Origin: DATKCA01 sp035544675
GTDB lineage: Bacteria; Acidobacteriota; Thermoanaerobaculia; Gp7-AA8
Assembly: GCA_035544675.1 (NCBI GenBank)
Contig: DATKCA010000152.1
Coordinates: 1-5,292, forward strand
Reading direction: 5' to 3'
Length of the DNA: 5,292 nt
A program made the position numbers and the translations under genes. The notes beneath the pieces are model-generated. The model was not told where the DNA came from. It saw only the letters and a list, made by a program, of their open reading frames with translations, and did no database searches. Below, piece after piece: positions 1 to 5,292 of the stretch (within the stretch, counting starts at the first letter, position 1; each line of letters begins with the position of its first letter).

Positions 1-20
1 CTTGCAAGCCAATTGTGAAC

Positions 21-27
21 AAAGGAG
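21..27 (+). promoter_or_regulatory. Ribosome binding site deciding the GTG start at 33
   Basis: AAAGGAG followed by a five-base spacer (TTGCC) and GTG. This is the strongest argument that the small acidic reading frame is a real gene and that it starts at 33 rather than at 15. Confidence 0.65.
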
Positions 28-32
28 TTGCC

Positions 33-383
33 GTGAGCAAAGATCCATCGCCATCTCCCGCGTCAGACGAAAGTAACGCGGCCGGGCAGAATCCGGGCAT
101 CAGCAATCGAGAATCGGCAGGCGAAGAGAGCGCAGAACGCGCCGCACATCCGCCAGTCGACACGAGTGATCCACCGCCTGAGGATGCGGCAGGCCATGTG
201 GGCGAACAACCTATCGACGACCACGACGACCTCCAGACCTCGCACAAGGCCGGAAGCCGCTCGATGGCGCAAAAGGAAGCCGACTCGCGTTACGCCGACC
301 GGTCGATGCCCGCGTCGAGGAAGGTCGCAGGGGCGTTCGGAAAGGAGCCCACAGACTCCGCGATCAAAACTGAGTTGCAGTAG
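33..383 (+). CDS. Small acidic, probably disordered hypothetical protein
   Basis: I do not recognise this gene. Read from the GTG at 33 it gives 116 residues ending at TAG 381-383. That start is chosen because AAAGGAG at 21-27 lies five bases upstream of it. A second in-frame GTG at 15 has no such site, and the frame stays open to the left edge, so a longer protein cannot be excluded. The product is very polar: about 22 Asp/Glu against 12 Lys/Arg, many Ser, Pro and Ala, no Cys, no Trp, only one Tyr and one Phe. It has no signal peptide or membrane segment. This composition suggests an intrinsically disordered soluble protein. The stop lies 13 bases before the ATG of the membrane protein gene, so the two are probably co-transcribed. 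The low-complexity composition leaves some chance that it is not translated. Confidence 0.6.
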   Translation: MSKDPSPSPASDESNAAGQNPGISNRESAGEESAERAAHPPVDTSDPPPEDAAGHVGEQPIDDHDDLQTSHKAGSRSMAQKEADSRYADRSMPASRKVAGAFGKEPTDSAIKTELQ

Positions 384-396
384 CCTCGAGGACTGC

Positions 397-1812
397 ATGG
401 CGAGAAAGCGCGCCGAGGCGCGTCCCATCACGCGCCCCCGGGACCCTGCGATCCAGCCCGCGGGCACGCACGACCACGCTGAGATGCTTCGGCGCTGGAT
501 GTGGCGCGACTTCGCGAACATCACCCTTGGCCTCTGGCTGCTCGCCAGCCCTGCGACGCTCGGATACCGCAGCGTGGCGATGGTGTGGAGTGATGTCATC
601 AGTGGAGCGCTCATTGTCGTCCTTGGCGTTCTCACGCTCTTTCCCCGATGCGACCTCGCTCGTTGGGGTCTCTGCTTCGTCGGCCTCTGGCTGCTGATCG
701 CGCCCCTCGTCTTCTGGACGCCAGACCCGGGCGCGTATGCCACTGACATGCTGATTGGGGCGCTCGTCATCGCCTTTTCAGTGCTGATTCCGATGATGCC
801 GAGCCGTGCGCATCACCAGGTGATGATGACGCCCGGACCGGATACCCCACCGGGCTGGTCGTACAATCCGTCCGACTGGATTCAGCGGGGTCCGATTATC
901 GCGCTGGCGTTCGTCGGCTTCTTCCTGTCGCGCTATCTCGCGGCCTATCAACTCGGGCACATTGCGTATCCCTGGGACCCCTTCTTCGTGGACGGAACCC
1001 GGCGAGTGCTCGACTCCGAGGTGTCGCAGGCCTGGCCGATCTCGGATGCGGGCCTCGGAGCCGCGTCCTACATGATCGAAGCCCTCTCCGGGTTCATGGG
1101 TGGCCGCAACCGCTGGCGGACGATGCCGTGGATGGTCGTCATGTTCGGCGTGCTGGTTGTGCCGGTCGGTATTGTCAGCATCGTGCTGGTCATGCTCCAG
1201 CCGATTGCCGTCGGCGCCTGGTGCACGCTGTGTCTCATCACCGCCGCGGCGATGCTGATCATGATCTCGCCCGCGATTGACGAGGTCGTGGCCATGTCCC
1301 AGTTCCTGCTGGGTGCCAGGCGCGAAGGGAAGCCGTTCTGGCGCACGTTCTGGGTTGGCGGGACGCTGGACGCCTACGAGCACGCACGTCCCGCGCAATC
1401 ACGGGCGACGGCTCATTGGCATGAGCGCTCGATCGCCGCGCGGATCGTGGCGGCGATGGACCTGAACCTCGTACCATGGAATCTGCTGCTCAGCGCCGCG
1501 TTGGGCGTGTGGCTGATGGCGGCGCCTGCTGAGCTCGGCACGACGGGCGCCGCCGCGGACGGCGACTATCTGGCTGGTGCGCTGGTTGTCACGTGGGCCG
1601 TCATCGCGTTCGGCGAAATCGTACGGCCGATTCGGCTGTTGAACGTCCTGATGGGGCTCGGAATCCTTGCGGCGCCGTGGATGCTGACTGGAGACACCGA
1701 GATGTCCCGATGGAACGACGTGATTGTAGGTATAGCGCTGATCGCCCTGAGTATTCCTCGCGGGCGCATCGAAGAGCGCTTCGGCGGATGGAACCGTTAC
1801 CTGAGCTGGTAG
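397..1812 (+). CDS. SPW-repeat / vitamin K epoxide reductase-like polytopic membrane protein
   Basis: A 471-residue integral membrane protein with about 12 predicted membrane segments. The N-terminal part (residues about 36-135) and the C-terminal part (about 350-455) each form paired hairpins with SPW-type motifs: ASP at 50-52, IAP at 101-103, AAP at 375-377 and APW at 426-428. The middle (about 165-300) resembles the four-helix VKOR fold. It has a VLDS motif (204-207) and a Pro-Ile-Ser-Asp-Ala-Gly segment (214-219) where VKOR has its serine loop and second helix, then WCTLC (275-279) at the start of the fourth helix, matching the CxxC redox site. VKOR enzymes couple quinone reduction to disulfide formation at the periplasmic face. 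Here the loop cysteines expected just before VLDS are absent, so that activity is uncertain. GWSYNPS (153-159) also looks like a family signature. The start is ATG 397, with GAGGA at 388-392; the open frame continues upstream to 166, but that stretch overlaps the acidic gene and is not membrane-like. The family assignment is from remembered motifs and is good; the function is inferred. Confidence 0.88.
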   Translation: MARKRAEARPITRPRDPAIQPAGTHDHAEMLRRWMWRDFANITLGLWLLASPATLGYRSVAMVWSDVISGALIVVLGVLTLFPRCDLARWGLCFVGLWLLIAPLVFWTPDPGAYATDMLIGALVIAFSVLIPMMPSRAHHQVMMTPGPDTPPGWSYNPSDWIQRGPIIALAFVGFFLSRYLAAYQLGHIAYPWDPFFVDGTRRVLDSEVSQAWPISDAGLGAASYMIEALSGFMGGRNRWRTMPWMVVMFGVLVVPVGIVSIVLVMLQPIAVGAWCTLCLITAAAMLIMISPAIDEVVAMSQFLLGARREGKPFWRTFWVGGTLDAYEHARPAQSRATAHWHERSIAARIVAAMDLNLVPWNLLLSAALGVWLMAAPAELGTTGAAADGDYLAGALVVTWAVIAFGEIVRPIRLLNVLMGLGILAAPWMLTGDTEMSRWNDVIVGIALIALSIPRGRIEERFGGWNRYLSW

Positions 1813-1894
1813 TCATCGAACCCAACACTTCGACACGCGGAAATGTGATCACCTCGTCAGCACACAATTTGCAGACTGTCTCTCGGAGGTGCGC
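1813..1894. other. Intergenic gap between membrane protein gene and DUF6496 gene
   Basis: 82 bases. It contains the eight-base palindrome GTGATCAC (1845-1852) and the ribosome binding site of the next gene. I saw no GC-rich hairpin followed by a T run and no convincing -35/-10 pair. It is long enough to hold a separate promoter for the two downstream genes, but none can be named from sequence. Confidence 0.5.
1885..1889 (+). promoter_or_regulatory. Strong ribosome binding site for the DUF6496 gene
   Basis: GGAGG five bases before ATG 1895. It decides the start: an in-frame GTG at 1889 overlaps this motif and would have no site of its own. Confidence 0.8.
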
Positions 1895-2122
1895 ATGGCC
1901 AAGTACGGCAAGTCGGCTTCAAAGAACGTCGCATCGACGATGCGTCGACGGAAGAAGGGGACGCTGAAAAGCGGGTCTGGCCGAAAGGTGACCAGCCGCA
2001 AGCAGGCGATCGCGATTGGGCTCAGTGAGGCCCGCGAGAAAGGCGCGAAGGTGCCGTCTCGAAAGTCGTCACGCAAGAGCTCCAGGAAGACGTCTCGCAC
2101 CCGAGCGACGAAGAAGAGATAG
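1895..2122 (+). CDS. DUF6496-family small basic protein
   Basis: A 75-residue protein, 27 of whose residues are Lys or Arg and only two are Glu. The N-terminal half (residues 1-54) matches the DUF6496 pattern as I remember it: MAKYGKSA at the start, a basic KKGTLKSG stretch (20-27), then KVTSRKQAIAIGLSEAR (31-47) and GAKVP (50-54). The function of this family is not established. The C-terminal tail (55-75) is a run of Ser-Arg-Lys units like the tails of histone H1-like bacterial proteins. Nucleic-acid binding is therefore a reasonable inference, but it rests on composition alone. There is no signal peptide, Cys or Trp. ATG 1895 is preferred because of GGAGG at 1885-1889. The gene stops three bases before the oxidoreductase start, which implies co-transcription and probably coupled translation. 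Confidence 0.88.
   Translation: MAKYGKSASKNVASTMRRRKKGTLKSGSGRKVTSRKQAIAIGLSEAREKGAKVPSRKSSRKSSRKTSRTRATKKR
2057..2104 (+). repeat. Four tandem 12-base Ser-Arg-Lys coding units
   Basis: Residues 55-70 of the DUF6496 protein read SRKS, SRKS, SRKT, SRTR. The codons differ from unit to unit: Ser is TCT, TCA, TCC, TCT and Arg is CGA, CGC, AGG, CGC. The repeat is thus clear in protein and blurred in DNA. Confidence 0.7.
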
Positions 2123-2125
2123 CCG

Positions 2126-3235
2126 ATGGCCAGCCGTTCAAAGCGCCTAATCCGATACGCCGTCGTCGGGGTGGGTCACATCGCGCAGGCGGCCGTGCTG
2201 CCGGCCTTCGCCCATGCGAGACGGAACTCGCGGGTCGTCGCGCTGGTGAGCGATGACCCCGCCAAGCGCAAAGCGCTCTCGAAAAAGTACCGGCTCGAAG
2301 GCACGTACTCGTACGACGAATACGATGCGTGCCTCGAGCAGGTGGACGCCGTCTACATCGCTCTACCCAACTCGCTGCACGCCGAGTACACCGTCCGCGC
2401 AGCGAAGGCGGGCGTGCACGTGCTGTGCGAAAAGCCGATGGCCGTCACCGTCGAGGAATGCCAGCGGATGATTGACAGCTGCGAAGAGCATGGCGTCAAG
2501 CTGATGATCGCGTACCGCCTGCACTTCGAAGAGATCAACTTGAAGGCCGTCGACCTCGTTCGTCGCGGGCGGATCGGCGATCCGAAGTTCTTCACGTCAT
2601 CGTTTGCGATGACGGTGCGACGAGGCGACATCCGGACGAAGAAGGACATGGGCGGTGGGACGCTGTACGACATCGGCGTATATTGCATCAACGCCGCTCG
2701 CTATCTGTTTCGAGCCGAGCCCAAAGAGGTCATGGCGATCTCGGTCAACAGCGGCACCGCGAAGCTGGACGAGATCGACGAGTCTACCGGTGCGCTTCTG
2801 CGATTCGAGGGAGAGCGCGTCGCGGCGTTCGTGACGAGTTTCAATGCCACCGACGTGGCGTCGTATCGGATCGTGGGCACGAAGGGCCAGCTCCATGTGG
2901 ATCCGGCGTACGAATACGCGGAGGGGCTGGCGTACGAGTTGACGGTCAAGGGAAAGACCACGCGCAAGCGCATCGGGAAGCGCGACCAGTTCGCGGCGGA
3001 ACTGCTGTACTTCTCCGACTGCATCCTGAAGAATCGGGTGCCCGAGCCATCGGGCGAAGAGGGCCTGCAGGACGTCAGAATCGTCCAGGCCCTGTACGAG
3101 TCCGCCGAAACAGGAAAAGCGGTCGCCATTCCGCCGTTCGAGCGATCGAGAAGGCCGACAGGGCAGCAGCGGATCACGAAACCGGGCGTGCGGAAGCCGG
3201 CGTTGGTGAAGGTCCAGAGCGCGAGCGAGGACTGA
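2126..3235 (+). CDS. Gfo/Idh/MocA-family NAD(P)-dependent oxidoreductase, glucose-fructose-oxidoreductase-like
   Basis: A 369-residue enzyme expected to oxidise or reduce a sugar or cyclitol using NAD(P). The N-terminal Rossmann domain (about 9-125) carries VVGVGHIA (13-20), a GxGxxA dinucleotide loop, and CEKPMAV (101-107), the EKP motif whose Lys103 is the usual catalytic lysine. The C-terminal domain has GGGTLYDIGVY (176-186) followed by NAARYL (189-194). Asp182 and Tyr186 hold the places of the Asp and His/Tyr catalytic residues. Tyr rather than His, together with the GGG-LYDIGVY context, points to the glucose-fructose oxidoreductase branch. No signal peptide is present, unlike Tat-exported Zymomonas GFOR, so it is probably cytoplasmic. 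The last 30 or so residues form a basic, Pro-rich tail. The length is usual for the family. Start ATG 2126 has AAGAAGAG at 2111-2118 and lies three bases after the DUF6496 stop. The substrate cannot be read from sequence. Confidence 0.93.
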   Translation: MASRSKRLIRYAVVGVGHIAQAAVLPAFAHARRNSRVVALVSDDPAKRKALSKKYRLEGTYSYDEYDACLEQVDAVYIALPNSLHAEYTVRAAKAGVHVLCEKPMAVTVEECQRMIDSCEEHGVKLMIAYRLHFEEINLKAVDLVRRGRIGDPKFFTSSFAMTVRRGDIRTKKDMGGGTLYDIGVYCINAARYLFRAEPKEVMAISVNSGTAKLDEIDESTGALLRFEGERVAAFVTSFNATDVASYRIVGTKGQLHVDPAYEYAEGLAYELTVKGKTTRKRIGKRDQFAAELLYFSDCILKNRVPEPSGEEGLQDVRIVQALYESAETGKAVAIPPFERSRRPTGQQRITKPGVRKPALVKVQSASED

Positions 3236-3355
3236 TGGGAGGGCGAGGCGTTCCTGTTCGCGAATGGGAGCTCACGTGGCGTGGACGCTGATGGAAGAGC
3301 GAGGGACGCGGCAGGATGTGCGGATGAAACCTCAGGTGATCGCAAAGCGCCACGT
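3236..3355. other. Convergent intergenic spacer
   Basis: 120 bases between the 3' ends of the oxidoreductase gene (+) and parE (-). I see no intrinsic terminator on either strand. GCGT/ACGC at 3279-3288 has only a two-base loop, and ACGTGGCG (3274-3281) and CGCCACGT (3348-3355) form an eight-base inverted repeat about 66 bases apart. Neither is followed by a T run, so termination may be Rho-dependent. Confidence 0.6.
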
Positions 3356-5269
3356 CTACACATCCAGCTCCACCGCCTCCTCGGCGCGTTCCATGATGAA
3401 GCGGAAGCGGGCCGAGGGGTCCTTTCCCATCAGCTCGTTGATCACCCGGTCGGTGACAATCTGGTCGGAAATGTCCACGCGGAGCAGCCGGCGCGTGCGG
3501 GGGTTCAGCGTCGTCTCCCACAGCACCTTCGGCATCATCTCGCCGAGACCCTTGAAGCGCGTGATCTCCGGATTCGCCCGGCCGTTCCCGTGGAGCTTCA
3601 GCAGCCGATCGCGATGCCCGTCGTCCAGCGCCCAGAACGTGTCCTTCCCGATGTCGATCCGGTAGAGGGGCGGCTGCGCCAGGAAGACCCGGCCCGACGT
3701 GATGAGCCCCGGCATGTGCCGGTACACGAACGTGAGGAGCAGCGTGGCGATGTGATGTCCGTCGGAATCGGCATCCGCGAGGATGATGATGCGGCCGTAC
3801 CGAAGCCTCGAGAGATCGAAGGTCTTCCCGAGCCCGCAGCCGAGCGCGGTAACCAGGTCCGACAGTTCCTTGTTCTCCAGCACCTTGGCCAGCGAGGCGC
3901 TCTCGGTGTTGAGCACCTTGCCGCGCAGCGGAAGGATCGCCTGCCGGCTGCGATCCCGTCCCTGCTTCGCGGACCCTCCCGCCGAGTCCCCCTCGACGAT
4001 GAACAGCTCGCTGTCCTCGCGATCGGCCGATGTGCAGTCGCTGAGCTTTCCGGGAAGCGTGAGCCTGCTCGACACCGGTCCCTTGCGGGCGACCTCCTGC
4101 TGCGCCGCACGGCTGGCTTCCCGCGCCCGCGCCGCCAGGATGATGCGCGCCACGATCGACTCCGCGACGCTGATGTTGGTGTTCAGCCAGTGCTCGAGCG
4201 CCGGCCGCACCTGCGAATCGACGGCCGAGAGCACCTCGGGGTTGTTGAGCCGATCCTTGGTCTGCCCCTGGAACTGCGGCTCCTGGACGAACACGCTGAG
4301 GACGGCGACGAGGCCTTCGCGGATGTCCTCCGCCGTCAGCGTCACGCCTTTTGGCGACAGATTGTGCGTCTCGATGAAGTTCCGGACGGCCTTGCCGATG
4401 CCGGCGCGGAAGCCGTTCTCGTGCGTGCCGCCGGACCCGGTCGGGATGCCGTTGACGTAGCTGCGGACGTGCTCGTCGGTCGACTGGCTCCACTGCAGCG
4501 CGATGTCGAGCCGCATGCCCCCCTCGTCGCTCTCCTTCGACAGCGTGAACGGCACGTCGTGCACGGGCACCGCCGTGCGCTCCTGCAGGATCTTTCTCAG
4601 GTAGTCCGCGAGGCCTTCGGTGTGTTGAAAGACCACCCGCTCGCGGCGGCCCTGGTCTTCGAACACGATCTTCACGCCCTTGTGGAGGTAGCTCGAGACC
4701 TCCAGGCGCTGCCGGATCACATCCGGATCGAACTCCACCTTCGGGAAGATCGTGGAGTCGGGCCGGAAGAAGACGCCGGTTCCGGTGCCGCGGGCGGCGC
4801 CGACCCTCGTCAGGTGACCGACCATGCGCCCCTGCCGGAACGTCATTTCCCACTGCGTGCCGTCGCGGCGGACCGTCGCCACCAGCTCTTTCGACAGCGC
4901 GTTGACGACGCTCGCGCCGACGCCGTGGAGGCCGCCGGCCGTCTTGTAGCTGCCCGCATCGAACTTGCCGCCGGCGTGGAGCGTCGAGAAGATCACCTCG
5001 AGCGCGCTCTTCTTCGTCTTCGGGTGCTTGTCCACGGGGATGCCGCGGCCATCGTCGGCAATCGTGATCGAGGCGCCGTCCTCGTGCAGCGTCACGATGA
5101 TGTTCGACGCATACCCGTTCATGGCCTCGTCGATCGAGTTGTCGAGGATCTCCCAGACCAGGTGGTGGAGGCCGGCGGCGCCGACGCCGCCGATGTACAT
5201 GCCGGGGCGCTTGCGGACGGGCTCGAGCCCTTCCAGAACCGTGATGTCTTTTGCCGTGTAGGAGGCCAT
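3356..5269 (-). CDS. parE: DNA topoisomerase IV subunit B (ParE-type, type IIA topoisomerase ATPase subunit)
   Basis: A complete 637-residue ATPase subunit that works with a ParC/GyrA-type partner to pass one DNA duplex through another. The GHKL ATPase domain has Glu40 and Asn44 (WEILDN), DDGRGIPV (72-79) and GGLHGVGASVVNALS (112-126). The transducer domain has GGTHENG (280-286) and QTK (336-338), with the ATP-contacting Lys338. The Toprim domain has EGDSAGG (426-432), PLRGK (447-451) and DADSDG (499-504), giving metal-binding Glu426, Asp499 and Asp501. RFKGLGEM (571-578) follows. ParE is preferred to GyrB because of LADADSDGHHIATLL (497-511), PPLYRIDIGK (533-542), WALDD (546-550), the length near E. 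coli ParE (630) and the absence of the long insert of E. coli GyrB. The C-terminus ending in VELDV also resembles E. coli ParE. Databases may still call it gyrB. A TAA immediately precedes the ATG in frame, so the start is firm; no Shine-Dalgarno motif is visible. Confidence 0.93.
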   Translation of the reverse strand: MASYTAKDITVLEGLEPVRKRPGMYIGGVGAAGLHHLVWEILDNSIDEAMNGYASNIIVTLHEDGASITIADDGRGIPVDKHPKTKKSALEVIFSTLHAGGKFDAGSYKTAGGLHGVGASVVNALSKELVATVRRDGTQWEMTFRQGRMVGHLTRVGAARGTGTGVFFRPDSTIFPKVEFDPDVIRQRLEVSSYLHKGVKIVFEDQGRRERVVFQHTEGLADYLRKILQERTAVPVHDVPFTLSKESDEGGMRLDIALQWSQSTDEHVRSYVNGIPTGSGGTHENGFRAGIGKAVRNFIETHNLSPKGVTLTAEDIREGLVAVLSVFVQEPQFQGQTKDRLNNPEVLSAVDSQVRPALEHWLNTNISVAESIVARIILAARAREASRAAQQEVARKGPVSSRLTLPGKLSDCTSADREDSELFIVEGDSAGGSAKQGRDRSRQAILPLRGKVLNTESASLAKVLENKELSDLVTALGCGLGKTFDLSRLRYGRIIILADADSDGHHIATLLLTFVYRHMPGLITSGRVFLAQPPLYRIDIGKDTFWALDDGHRDRLLKLHGNGRANPEITRFKGLGEMMPKVLWETTLNPRTRRLLRVDISDQIVTDRVINELMGKDPSARFRFIMERAEEAVELDV

Positions 5270-5292
5270 TTACCGGAGGAATTCAGGCAATC

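Noticed and set aside
166..396. N-terminal extension of the membrane protein to an ATG at 166
   Set aside because: The extra 77 residues are Arg/Thr/Pro-rich, overlap the acidic gene, and precede a better start at 397 with GAGGA upstream.
63..770. 235-codon minus-strand open frame across the first two genes
   Set aside because: Arg/Ser-rich shadow; the plus-strand frames have ribosome binding sites and, in the second gene, clear membrane helices.
1845..1852. GTGATCAC palindrome as a regulator binding site
   Set aside because: Only eight bases, symmetry does not extend, and it does not match the CRP pattern TGTGA-N6-TCACA; a chance occurrence is likely.
3274..3355. ACGTGGCG...CGCCACGT inverted repeat as a bidirectional terminator
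   Set aside because: Arms of only eight bases separated by about 66 bases, with no T run on either side.
2701..3363. 220-codon minus-strand open frame antisense to the oxidoreductase
   Set aside because: Mirror of a conserved coding region, no motif, and it runs into the convergent spacer and the end of parE.
3783..4460. 225-codon plus-strand open frame antisense to parE
   Set aside because: Ser-rich translation with no recognisable domain, antisense to conserved ParE coding sequence.
3174..4853. 559-codon open frame on the minus strand overlapping parE and the spacer
   Set aside because: Arg/Pro/Gly-rich low-complexity translation, wholly overlapped by parE, whose frame carries every family motif; a typical high-GC shadow.
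5275..5292. GGAGGA on the plus strand as a ribosome binding site for a divergent gene
   Set aside because: No ATG, GTG or TTG follows at a usable distance before the window ends.

Overview
The window is high-GC DNA (roughly 60-65% G+C by eye). It holds five protein-coding genes and no RNA gene, mobile element or CRISPR array that I could see. The gene types fit a free-living soil-type bacterium: a fusion of SPW repeats with a vitamin K epoxide reductase-like domain, a DUF6496 small basic protein, a glucose-fructose-oxidoreductase-like dehydrogenase and a ParE-type topoisomerase. Acidobacteriota or a proteobacterial relative is plausible, but the sequence alone does not fix the phylum.

Layout, left to right. 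Positions 33-383 (+) encode a small acidic protein, probably disordered and of unknown function. After 13 bases, 397-1812 (+) encodes a 471-residue polytopic membrane protein with SPW-type hairpins flanking a VKOR-like core that carries a CxxC pair. An 82-base gap follows, without a convincing promoter or terminator. Then 1895-2122 (+) encodes a 75-residue Lys/Arg-rich DUF6496 protein. Three bases later, 2126-3235 (+) encodes a Gfo/Idh/MocA-family NAD(P)-dependent oxidoreductase. A 120-base convergent spacer (3236-3355) has no clear terminator. Positions 3356-5269 (-) encode a complete type IIA topoisomerase B subunit, best read as ParE (topoisomerase IV).

The four plus-strand genes sit close together and could form one or two transcripts: 33-1812, and 1895-3235 with its own strong ribosome binding site. 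Their joint role is not evident. Membrane thiol chemistry, a nucleic-acid-binding-like basic protein and a sugar-type oxidoreductase would suit a stress or envelope accessory cluster, but that is inference. parE is a housekeeping gene on the opposite strand and probably unrelated. No parC is visible in the window.

I found no clear undescribed system. The most interesting point is the cysteine arrangement of the VKOR-like membrane protein. The usual loop cysteines appear to be missing, while a CxxC and a separate Cx7C pair are predicted to lie on opposite membrane faces.
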